From the NCBI GenBank assembly GCA_051747385.1, contig JBNJGB010000006.1, forward strand, positions 1 to 64,000: 64,000 nt of DNA, written 5' to 3'. Made by a program: the position numbers and the translations under genes. How positions within the stretch are numbered: position 1 is the stretch's first letter; the number at the start of each line of letters is the position of its first letter. Positions 18,446 to 26,319 of this stretch are shown here, in pieces. The notes below the pieces were generated by a model. The model worked only from the letters and a program-made list of their open reading frames with translations. It was not told the origin of the DNA and did no database searches. The stretch comes from JBNJGB01 sp051747385. GTDB lineage: Bacteria > Myxococcota_A > UBA9042 > PHBI01 > JACKFB01.

Positions 18446-20101
18446 ATGCCGACGTTCGAGACCGTCTTCCACGAGATCAGCGCCCTGCTGGCACTGGCCA
18501 CGCTCGTCGGCGGTGTAGCGCTGCTCCTGCGTCAGCCGCTGATCATCGCCTTCATCGTGGTCGGCATCCTCGCGGGTCCGGCCGGGTTCGAGTGGGTCGC
18601 CGCGGCCGACCAGGTCGATCTGCTGGCTCGCCTGGGGATCGCGCTGCTGCTGTTCGTGGTCGGGCTGCGCCTCGATCTGCACGTCGTCCGCAGCGTCGGC
18701 CCGGTCGCGCTGGCCACCGGCCTCGGGCAGGTCGCGTTCACCGCCGGTGTCGGCTACCTGATCGCCCTCGCGCTGGGCTTCGCACTCGTCCCGGCACTCT
18801 ACATCGCGGTCGCGCTGACATTCTCCAGCACGATCATCATCGTCAAGCTGCTGTCGGACAAGCGCGAGCTCGACACGTTGCACGGCCGGATCGCGGTGGG
18901 GTTCCTCATCGTGCAGGACATCGTGGTCGTGCTCGTGATGATCGGGCTGACCGCCATCGGCTCGGCGGAGGCGGCCAGCCCGGTGGGGCAGGCGCTGGCC
19001 GTCCTGGTCAAGGCCGCGGCGATGCTCGGGGTGCTGGCGGCCCTGATGCGCTGGGTCCTCCCGGTCCTGATGCGCCGGCTGGCGCGGTCCGGCGAGCTGC
19101 TCGTGCTCTTCGCGATCGCCTGGGCGGTGATCTGGGCGACGGCGGGCGACCTGCTCGGCTTCAGCAAGGAGGTCGGCGCGTTCCTCGCAGGCGTGTCGCT
19201 CGCGTCCAACCCTTACCGCGAGCTGGTGGCGGCTCGCCTGGCTGGCCTGCGCGACTTCCTGCTGCTGTTCTTCTTCATCGACCTGGGCGCGGGCCTCGAT
19301 CTGGGCGCGCTCGGCGGCAACCTCGCCGCGGCCGGCGTCCTGTCCCTGTTCGTGCTCGTCGGCAATCCGCTCATCGTGATCGCGATCATGGGTTGGATGG
19401 GCTACCGGCGCCGCACCGGCTTCCTCGCCGGACTGACGGTGGCGCAGATCAGCGAGTTCTCGCTGGTCCTCGCGGCGCTCGGGATGAGCCTCGGGCACCT
19501 GGACCGCTCGGCGATGGGGCTCGTGACCCTGGTGGGCCTGGTCACCATCAGCGTGTCCACCTACATGATCCTGTACTCACACCGGCTCTACGAGTGGGTC
19601 GGCCCCTGGCTGACGCCGTTCGAGCGGCGCCGGCCCCGCGCCGAGGCGGGCGGAGCCCTGGATGACGAAGACGGCGCGGACGTGTTGCTCTTCGGCCTCG
19701 GGCGTTTCGGCACGGCCGTGACCCGCGGGCTCGTCGATCGTGGTGTGCGGGTGCTGGCCGTGGACTCGGATCCGCTCCGACTCCGGCGTCATCAGCACGA
19801 GGCCTTCGACCTGCGCTTCGGCGACGCCGAGGACCCCGAGTTCGTGAGCTCGTTGCCGCTGGACCGCGTCCGGTGCATCGTGAGCACGCTCCGCGATCCG
19901 CAAGTCAACCGGGTCCTCCTGCAAGCGGTCCGTCGCGCCCACGAGCAGGCCCGCGTGGTCCTGGCGGCCGATACGCCGGCGGAGGCCGAGGCGCTGCTCG
20001 AGCAGGGCGCGGACCTGGTGCTCCAGCCCTACGCCGACGCGGCCCGCGAGGCCGCCGACGGCATCGTGTCCTGGGCCGAGGTGGAAGAGGCGCCCGACTG
20101 A
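18446..20101 (+). CDS. Monovalent cation:proton antiporter (CPA2/Kef-like) with C-terminal TrkA-N/RCK domain
   Basis: 551 residues. Residues 1-390 hold about 11-12 hydrophobic helices of the Na+/H+ exchanger fold, including the first-helix PLIIAFIVVGILAGPAG and the broken-helix region LTFSSTIIIVKLLSDKRE. Residues ~412-545 form a Rossmann RCK domain starting DVLLFGLGRFGTAVTRGL, with acidic ligand AVDSDP, and followed by FGDAEDPEFV. This arrangement is that of KefB/C-type K+/H+ exchangers gated by nucleotide. It is the third gene of the ATPase-Usp-antiporter operon (15-base gap), so K+ or Na+ balance and Ca2+ export may be controlled together. Confidence 0.92.
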   Translation: MPTFETVFHEISALLALATLVGGVALLLRQPLIIAFIVVGILAGPAGFEWVAAADQVDLLARLGIALLLFVVGLRLDLHVVRSVGPVALATGLGQVAFTAGVGYLIALALGFALVPALYIAVALTFSSTIIIVKLLSDKRELDTLHGRIAVGFLIVQDIVVVLVMIGLTAIGSAEAASPVGQALAVLVKAAAMLGVLAALMRWVLPVLMRRLARSGELLVLFAIAWAVIWATAGDLLGFSKEVGAFLAGVSLASNPYRELVAARLAGLRDFLLLFFFIDLGAGLDLGALGGNLAAAGVLSLFVLVGNPLIVIAIMGWMGYRRRTGFLAGLTVAQISEFSLVLAALGMSLGHLDRSAMGLVTLVGLVTISVSTYMILYSHRLYEWVGPWLTPFERRRPRAEAGGALDDEDGADVLLFGLGRFGTAVTRGLVDRGVRVLAVDSDPLRLRRHQHEAFDLRFGDAEDPEFVSSLPLDRVRCIVSTLRDPQVNRVLLQAVRRAHEQARVVLAADTPAEAEALLEQGADLVLQPYADAAREAADGIVSWAEVEEAPD

Positions 20102-20120
20102 CGACGGCGCGAGGCTGGTA

Positions 20121-20143
20121 GGCTGGTGTCAGACCCTTTCACA
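20121..20143 (+). repeat. REP-like repeat half (GGTGTCAGACCCTTTCACA), copy at truncated rhodanese
   Basis: 23 bases identical to 26087-26109 and sharing the GGTGTCAGAC arm with the hairpin at 13323-13363. On the minus strand it supplies the last codons and stop of the rhodanese frame (GAA AGG GTC TGA). Confidence 0.8.
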
Positions 20144-20980
20144 CGGCGCACACGACCTGAGCGGCAACGTCTGGGTGCTGGTGGACGTCCACGTCCCGTC
20201 CGCCCGGAACAGGTACGACATGGGGATCTGGATGGCGTAGGGGATGTGGCCGGTCTCGCTGTAGGGCAGGCTGATCCCATAGTGCCACTCCGGGCCCAGG
20301 GAGGTGATGACCTTCACGTCCGGGTTCGTCAGGTTCCCCAGGACGTAGTCCGTGGTCGCGCTCAGGTCGGGGTCCCGGACCCGTGGCTCGAAGCTGCCTG
20401 GCGCGACCTGGGGGATCTCGGTGCTGGTCTCGTAGCCGTCGGCCGTCCACTTCCGGAGGCCGCCGTCCAGGACCCGGACGTCGTCGAAGCCGTAGTAGTG
20501 CAGCGTCCAGAAGAAGCGCGCCGCGCCGAAGTCGACGCCGGCGTCGTAGACCACGACGGTCGAGTCCGGCGTGATCCCCATGCCGGCGACCGCCTGGGCC
20601 ACCCGCTCGGGGTCGTCCTGGAACGGGATCGGGTTGTCCACGTCTACGAACAGGTCGACGCCGCCGCCGTAGGACGTGTAGACGCCGCGCGAGGAGGCGC
20701 TCGCCTCGTCGAACGACGCGCTCACGGCGCCGGGGATGTGCTCCTCGAGGTAGGCGTTCGTGGCCCGGGCGTCCACGACGACGAGGTCCTCGTCGGCCAG
20801 GTGCTCCTGGAGCCAGGCCGTGGTGACCAGCCGCTCCGTCGGGCCGCCGTCCGTCTCGACGCCGCTGTCGTCGTCACACCCGCTCGCGGCCAGGGCGAGC
20901 CCGGCCAGTGCACCGAGCAGCCTCCACGGGAGCGGCGTGGTTCGACGTTCCAGCCCGGCCGCGCAGCGTCGCCCGCCCAT
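20129..20980 (-). pseudogene. Two-domain rhodanese (thiosulfate sulfurtransferase) lipoprotein truncated before the catalytic Cys loop
   Basis: 283 codons from the ATG at 20980. A signal peptide with lipobox LAASGC targets it to the envelope. The first rhodanese domain is complete (LVVVDARATNAYLEEHIPGA; STVVVYDAGVDFGAARFFW), with Asp at the usual catalytic position, as in the inactive N-domain of the family. The second domain starts normally (ETGHIPYAIQIPMSYLFRAD) but ends about 20 residues later, before the CRxG active-site loop. The final CERV codons and the stop come from a GGTGTCAGACCC repeat. The likely outcome is a sulfurtransferase that has lost activity through repeat insertion or a deletion ending at the repeat. 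It is divergent from the HAB-like gene across a 149-base gap. Confidence 0.8.
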
Positions 20981-21129
20981 GGTCGCCTCCTGTCCTGGAT
21001 GAGTGATTGGACACGCCGTGCAAGCCGCATACCGCAGGGGCGGCGAACTGCCGCACGGCACTCTGCAACACGGGAATGTGCCGTGACGCGCACCGGCCTC
21101 GTGGTATCCTGGTCTGCAGGGAGGGGGGA

Positions 21130-21552
21130 GTGAACCGACGGCTCATCCGCCATGGATTCGTCCTGATCCTCGTCGCGCTGCTGTCCGGGCTGTTCGTCCC
21201 GGTCATGCAGATTCCGCGGCTGGGCCTGTCCGCGCACACGATCGGCATCCTCGGCGGCGTCCTGCTCATCGCCGTGGGAGCGGTCTGGCAGCACTTCGCG
21301 CTGTCGGACAGGCAGCGGCGGGTCATGTCCTGGTCGTGGCTCTACTCGAGCTACGTGAACTGGCTGGGCTGCCTGGTGGGCGCGATCTTCGGCGCGGGAA
21401 GGACCACGCCCGTCGCCGCGGACGGGGCCGAGGGGCCTGCAGGGGCGGAGGCCGTCGTGGCCGTGCTGCTCATCAGCGTCGGCGTCGCCTCCTTCGTGGC
21501 GGTGGGGCTCTCCCTGTGGGGCCTGAGACTTCGCAGGGAGTCCCAGGCCTGA
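21130..21552 (+). CDS. Hydroxylaminobenzene mutase-like (HAB family) membrane protein
   Basis: 140 residues from a GTG at 21130 with a strong GGGAGGGGGG ribosome site. Four hydrophobic helices are visible (LILVALLSGLFVPVM; IGILGGVLLIAVGAVW; LYSSYVNWLGCLVGAIFGAG; AVVAVLLISVGVASFVAVG). The order NRRLIRHGF, FVPVMQIPRLGLSAH, W(L)YSSYVNWLG, TTPVAADG, then a final LSLWGLR resembles bacterial hydroxylaminobenzene mutases (HabA/HabB), which rearrange hydroxylaminobenzene to 2-aminophenol. Many genome members of this small family have no nitroaromatic context, and none is seen here, so the real substrate is uncertain. Confidence 0.6.
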   Translation: MNRRLIRHGFVLILVALLSGLFVPVMQIPRLGLSAHTIGILGGVLLIAVGAVWQHFALSDRQRRVMSWSWLYSSYVNWLGCLVGAIFGAGRTTPVAADGAEGPAGAEAVVAVLLISVGVASFVAVGLSLWGLRLRRESQA

Positions 21553-21676
21553 GCCGCGGGAGCAGGTTGTCCGACCCGCGCCGCCAAGGGGCTCCAGCCC
21601 GGCTGTGATGGCGCGGTCCTTGCTATGTCCGCGCGTTGCAGGCCGGCCCTCCACACCGCCGGGCCGCGGAGGCGCC

Positions 21677-24600
21677 ATGTCCGGGTTCGTGGTTCGCGTC
21701 GCGCTCGTCCTCTCGCTGGTGGCCTCCTTCGCTGCGTGCGGCGGCGGATCGGGCCTCGGGCCCGACGGAGGGGCGGACCCCGACGTCTCCGACGTGGGGA
21801 CGGACGGCGCGGTGGAGACGGACGTAGCGGACAGGGACGTGGGGCCGGAGGGGACCACGTGGGAGGCCGCCGTGGCCTCGGGCGGGCTCGCGTGGAGCGA
21901 CCCGGTGGCCCGGGACCTGGCGACCCGCGCTCGGCGCGCCCACGCCCTCGGTGTGCAGGCCGTGCTGGCGGCCAACGCGCTGGTGTACCTGGACGCCGCG
22001 GAGACGCCGCGCGACCTCGTCTCGGCCCGTCGGGATGCTGCCCGGAAGGCCCTGTCGCAGGCCCGGACCGAAGGCGAGGCCCTGCAGGCGGCGGTGCTGG
22101 CGGCCCGACCCGCGCCGAAGGCGGACGATCCTGGCGGCGCGGCGCTCACGGAGGGGCCGGCGCCCCTCGCGCTGCTGCGGCGGGACGAGGCCGTGTTGGA
22201 GGGCCAGGACGCCCTGGGCCGCGCGGTCGTCGCGGAGGCGGATCGCCTGGACACGGCCCTGGGTTCGCTGCTGCTGCCGCCGGACGCGGCGGGCATCCAG
22301 GCCGCGCTCGACGAGGCACGGGCCGCCCTGACCGAGGGGGCGCGCCTGTCCGTGGCGCTGCCGGGCGGGGTCGTGACGGCGGGTGGGGTGTCCGAAGCGC
22401 CGGGGTTCACGGCGCGGGGGCTGGTGCAGGTGGACGACGCCGAGGCGATCGCCGCGCGTGTGGGGGACGCCGTCGTCCTGGTGGCAGGGGGCGACGCTCC
22501 CCTGGCCGGTGGCCCCGAGGGCGGGCTGCTGATGCTCCGGACGGACGCCGGGGCCGCCGAGGACGGGGACGTGCCGGTCCTGGTGACGCCTGTGTCATCC
22601 GACACGCCGGCGGGCGTCACCCTGGGCGTATTCTTCCAGGGGGTCGACGCGGCGACCGTGTCGTCCTCACCGCTGCCGGCGGACGCGCCGTGCCTGGTCA
22701 CCGGGGCGCCTTGTCCCCTCGACCCGGGAGCCTTCCCGCCGGGCGACTACCTGGGGCCGGGCGGGGTGGCCTTCGCGTCGGACGGCCTGGCCGGGGGCGT
22801 GGTGGGCCTCCTCCAGGAGGCGATCCCCGCCCACGAGCGGGTGCTGGACCTGGGGACCGGGGGCCCGCCGCCGGTCATCACGGGCATCAGCCCGGCGGAG
22901 GGCCCGGTGGGGACGTCCGTGACCATCGCGGGGAGCGGCTTCGGTCAGGATCCCGGGCGCGTCACGGTCAGCATGAACCACGGCCGCCTCGTGCACCCGA
23001 CGCCCACCTCCGTGGCGGACTCGGCGGTGACGTTCACGGTGCCGTCCGGCATGGGGCCGGGGTTCCCGTACCCGTACTGCGCCTGGGACGGCGAGCAGGG
23101 CGGCCTCGCCTGGCTGGTCGTGGGCGGCGTGGAGGCGGAGTCGTCCCACTTCACCCTGACCGGCCTCCCCGCGTGCCCGCCGTCGCCGTTCTCGGCGCAC
23201 CCGGCCGCCGGGGTGCCGGGGACGCCGGTGCGCGTCGAGGGCTACGGCTTCTCCCCCGATCCGGCGAAGAACCTGGTGGACCTGGACGGCGTCGCCCTCG
23301 AAGTGGAGGACTACGAGCCCGACACGTATCTCGAGCAGCACCGGGGGACCATCTCGTTCCGGATCCCCGAGGACACGGCGCCGGGGACCCACACGCTGCG
23401 CTTCCGCCGCACGGACGGCGTCGCGGCCTGGAGCACCGGGGTCACCTTCATCGTGTTCCCGGAGGACATGGTCGCCCTGGGACCCGGTGAGCTCGCGGGA
23501 GGCGCCGTGCTCCCCGGGCGCTGCTGGGACGCCGGGCTGGAGACGCAGGGCTGCGTCGGCGCGCAGGCCTCCTGGGTGCTGTCCGGAACGAACCTCCACG
23601 CGCTGGTGGGCGACGGCGACGATGGCGTGGTCGGGCACCTGGAGGTGCAGATCGACACCCCGGGCGGCAGCTTCACGGCGCACGCGTACGCCCCGACGCC
23701 GGACGAGCTGGTCATCCGGCACGTGCAGACGGAGTGGTTCGCAGGGACCTGGCCGGGCGACACGATCTCCATCCGGGTGAGCGGCCGGGAGCCCGTATCG
23801 AACGCCGAGGTGGTGTCGCAGCCCATCGTCGTGCCCGTGGCGGACGCGCTCGTCCCCAGCGGGTGGGCCCGCCTGTCGAGCTCCTTCGAGCTGGGCCCGG
23901 GTGAGTGGGAGCCGCTGCAGCTCGCCCGGGGGGACGTGCTGGTCCTCGTGGGCGCCAACACGCCGGACATCCACGAGCTGGTGGCGCCGGGCCTGTGGCC
24001 GGGCAGCCTCTCCGTGGCCGGCTCCTGCGCGTACGTGACGGGCCTGTGCTCGGATCTCGCGAAGGCGGGGACGCCCCGGACGCGGCACGTGGTCCTGGAT
24101 CAGGCGGGGGCCTTCACCATCACCAACGCGACCACCGGCGAGACCCTGGACGTGGAGGTGCAGGCCGAGGGCATCTACGGGGGGGCAACCTGGCCGTGGG
24201 CGTTCGCGGAGCCCGGCGAGCCGGAGCCGCGCACGGAGGACGCCGTGGCGGAGGGCGTCGTGCTCGCGTGCGGCGGGGCGCGCCTGGTGGTGCCGCCGGG
24301 GGCGCTGCCGCTCCACGACGGGAGCGGGGCCTACCGCGTGAAGTGCTCCACGGCCTACGCCCAGACGGCGCCCGGCATCCCGCAGCTCACGGACGGCGGC
24401 TGGAGCCGCGGCGTGACCTTCGAGCCGGAGCCGCCCAAGCTGCTGAAGCCGATCCGCCTCATCCTCCCGTTCGGCGAGGAGGGGAGGAGCACGGTGCCGG
24501 ACGCGGCGCTCGCCGACCCGGAGTCGGGCCTGTACTTCACGCTCCCGGCGCAGGTGGACGCGGCGGCGGGCGAGGTGGTCCTCGAGATCCCGGCCGGCAC

Positions 24601-26083
24601 GTGGCCCCCGGTCGCGCCGTCGTACGTCCTGGCGCCGACGGGCCCCGCGCAGCCGAGCAAGTGGCCGTCCCTGGGGCTCAACTCGCTCCTGAAGAAGGTC
24701 AAGGCGGTCTCCTGGAAGTCGTCCAAGGGGACGAAGACGGACGAGGACCGGAAGCTCCAGGTCGACTGGGTGAGCGCGCCCGGCGCGACCGGCTACGTGA
24801 CCGACGCCTTCGCCGACCAGGTGATGGCCACGGCCCAGGCGACCTGGGACACGCTCACGGACGCGGAGTGGCCGAAGCCGGACGGCTGGTTCGGGGGCTG
24901 GCTCGTGATCACGGTCGCGGACCTGGGCCCGGCGTCCGAGGTGAAGGGCTCCACGACGAGCGGCGTGTTCGGGCAGCCCTGGATCAAGGTGAACAGCAAC
25001 CTGGCCATGGGGAGCGCGCTGAAGACCACCGTCGCCCACGAGGTGGGCCACGCCTTCCAGAGGCAGCTCACCACGAACCTGACACTCAACTGGATCGACG
25101 AGGCCTCCGCGGGCTGGGTGGCGTGGGCGACCCTGGGCTCCGAGGCGGACCTGAGCGGCGACATCACCGCGGCCAGCGAGTTCCCCGGGCTGTCGCTGCC
25201 CGACACCTTCAACGGGGGCTACGACCAGGACCAGGGGTACGCGGCCGGGGCCTGGGCGATCTGGCTCGAGAGCGCCCACCCGGGGGCGCTGCTGGACATC
25301 TACCAGGCGCTGTCGTGGAGCCCGTCGGCCTGGACCGACGGCCACGAGACCCTGACGGCGGCCACCGGCGCGTCCCTCGGGACCCTCGTCCGCGAGTTCG
25401 CGCTGGCGTACTGGGCGCAGACCTATCCCCCCATCGACGGGCTGGCCCTGACCACGAGCGCGCACGTCCGGGAGTGGAAGGACTGGGGCGGCGTCAGCCT
25501 CTCGGAGACTCGGCCGCCGCTGTCGAGCCAGCGGTTCGACGTCTCGGTGGCCCCGGCGTTCCAGGGGCACCTGGCCGGCCACGAGCTCGTGGTGCGCGTG
25601 CCCGACGAGGACGGCGCGCAGGTGTGGGTGTGGGGGGACCCGAACCCCTGCGCCGCCCCGGCGTCGGGCGACTCGATGACCGAGCTGGCGATCCTCGGCA
25701 CTCTCAGCCTCGGCGAGCCCCTGGGGACGTGGAGCGTGGGCGGCTTCGGGTGCCTGCGGGTCCTGTTCGTCAACGGCCTGGAGGGCGAGGCGGCCCCCGG
25801 GAGCGCCCGGCTGTGCGCGCCGCGGATCCAGGGTCTGAGCCCGGACTCCGGGGCCCTGTCCGGGGGCTATCCCGTGACCCTGACCGGGACGTGCTTCGGC
25901 CCCGCGGGCGAGTCGTCCACGGTCACCGTGGGCGGCTTCCCGGCGGCGGTGACCTCCTGGAGCGACACGTCCGTGACGATCACCATGATCCACGCCGGGA
26001 CGTCGGCCGGGGCCTGGCCGGTGCAGCTCGTCACGGCGGAGGGAGCGACCACCCAGCCCGTGGACTTCGTCTTCGAGCCCTGA
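21677..26083 (+). CDS. Giant exported lipoprotein with IPT/TIG domains and an HEVGH zinc-peptidase motif
   Basis: 1468 residues from the ATG at 21677 (GGAGG upstream). Lipobox SFAACG (Cys21) is followed by a Gly/Asp linker and an Ala-rich helical region (about 55-260). IPT/TIG immunoglobulin-like domains follow at about 395-500 (ITGISPAEGPVGTSVTIAG) and 515-610 (PVRVEGYGFSPD), with another at the C-terminus (IQGLSPDSGALSGGYPVTLT). Between them lies a metallopeptidase-like domain with VAHEVGHAF (His1121, His1125) and a downstream WIDEASAGW whose Glu is a plausible third zinc ligand (gluzincin pattern). It is probably a surface-anchored protease or adhesin. The family is not recognised beyond these parts. 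The end looks intact, 3 bases before a REP-like repeat. Confidence 0.85.
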   Translation: MSGFVVRVALVLSLVASFAACGGGSGLGPDGGADPDVSDVGTDGAVETDVADRDVGPEGTTWEAAVASGGLAWSDPVARDLATRARRAHALGVQAVLAANALVYLDAAETPRDLVSARRDAARKALSQARTEGEALQAAVLAARPAPKADDPGGAALTEGPAPLALLRRDEAVLEGQDALGRAVVAEADRLDTALGSLLLPPDAAGIQAALDEARAALTEGARLSVALPGGVVTAGGVSEAPGFTARGLVQVDDAEAIAARVGDAVVLVAGGDAPLAGGPEGGLLMLRTDAGAAEDGDVPVLVTPVSSDTPAGVTLGVFFQGVDAATVSSSPLPADAPCLVTGAPCPLDPGAFPPGDYLGPGGVAFASDGLAGGVVGLLQEAIPAHERVLDLGTGGPPPVITGISPAEGPVGTSVTIAGSGFGQDPGRVTVSMNHGRLVHPTPTSVADSAVTFTVPSGMGPGFPYPYCAWDGEQGGLAWLVVGGVEAESSHFTLTGLPACPPSPFSAHPAAGVPGTPVRVEGYGFSPDPAKNLVDLDGVALEVEDYEPDTYLEQHRGTISFRIPEDTAPGTHTLRFRRTDGVAAWSTGVTFIVFPEDMVALGPGELAGGAVLPGRCWDAGLETQGCVGAQASWVLSGTNLHALVGDGDDGVVGHLEVQIDTPGGSFTAHAYAPTPDELVIRHVQTEWFAGTWPGDTISIRVSGREPVSNAEVVSQPIVVPVADALVPSGWARLSSSFELGPGEWEPLQLARGDVLVLVGANTPDIHELVAPGLWPGSLSVAGSCAYVTGLCSDLAKAGTPRTRHVVLDQAGAFTITNATTGETLDVEVQAEGIYGGATWPWAFAEPGEPEPRTEDAVAEGVVLACGGARLVVPPGALPLHDGSGAYRVKCSTAYAQTAPGIPQLTDGGWSRGVTFEPEPPKLLKPIRLILPFGEEGRSTVPDAALADPESGLYFTLPAQVDAAAGEVVLEIPAGTWPPVAPSYVLAPTGPAQPSKWPSLGLNSLLKKVKAVSWKSSKGTKTDEDRKLQVDWVSAPGATGYVTDAFADQVMATAQATWDTLTDAEWPKPDGWFGGWLVITVADLGPASEVKGSTTSGVFGQPWIKVNSNLAMGSALKTTVAHEVGHAFQRQLTTNLTLNWIDEASAGWVAWATLGSEADLSGDITAASEFPGLSLPDTFNGGYDQDQGYAAGAWAIWLESAHPGALLDIYQALSWSPSAWTDGHETLTAATGASLGTLVREFALAYWAQTYPPIDGLALTTSAHVREWKDWGGVSLSETRPPLSSQRFDVSVAPAFQGHLAGHELVVRVPDEDGAQVWVWGDPNPCAAPASGDSMTELAILGTLSLGEPLGTWSVGGFGCLRVLFVNGLEGEAAPGSARLCAPRIQGLSPDSGALSGGYPVTLTGTCFGPAGESSTVTVGGFPAAVTSWSDTSVTITMIHAGTSAGAWPVQLVTAEGATTQPVDFVFEP

Positions 26084-26086
26084 ACA

Positions 26087-26109
26087 GGCTGGTGTCAGAC
26101 CCTTTCACA
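26087..26109 (+). repeat. REP-like repeat half, second copy
   Basis: Identical in 23 bases and in orientation to 20121-20143. The two copies bracket the truncated rhodanese, the HAB-like gene and the giant lipoprotein as direct repeats. Confidence 0.8.
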
Positions 26110-26180
26110 TGACTCCTGTGAAGAAAGTCGCGCCGCCGGTCCGGGGAGCCCGGACATCGCTCTGACAGGCACCTCGTTTT

Positions 26181-26305
26181 GGCCTTCCGAGCTCGTGACG
26201 CTCTTCGTCGTCCCCGTCCTCTGCGGCGCCTGGCGCGCCACGAAGCTCCGTCTCGCCGCCGAGCGCGAGCCCGAGCCCGAGCAGGTGGCGCTGCCGCTTT
26301 CGTGA
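26181..26305 (+). pseudogene. 3' remnant of a second cusA-type pump gene
   Basis: Codons 26189-26305 translate to 38 residues, of which 34 are identical to the last 38 of the pump at 5303-8854 (ELVTLFVVPVL..., ending EPEQVALPLS then TGA). One extra base lies just upstream (GGCCTTCC versus GGCCTTC). Similarity continues about 35 bases past the stop and then ends. No upstream part of the pump is present, so this is a decayed, displaced fragment. It borders the NACHT operon, whose own stop lies inside the shared downstream sequence. Confidence 0.85.
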
Positions 26306-26319
26306 GCGTGAGCGGAGCG

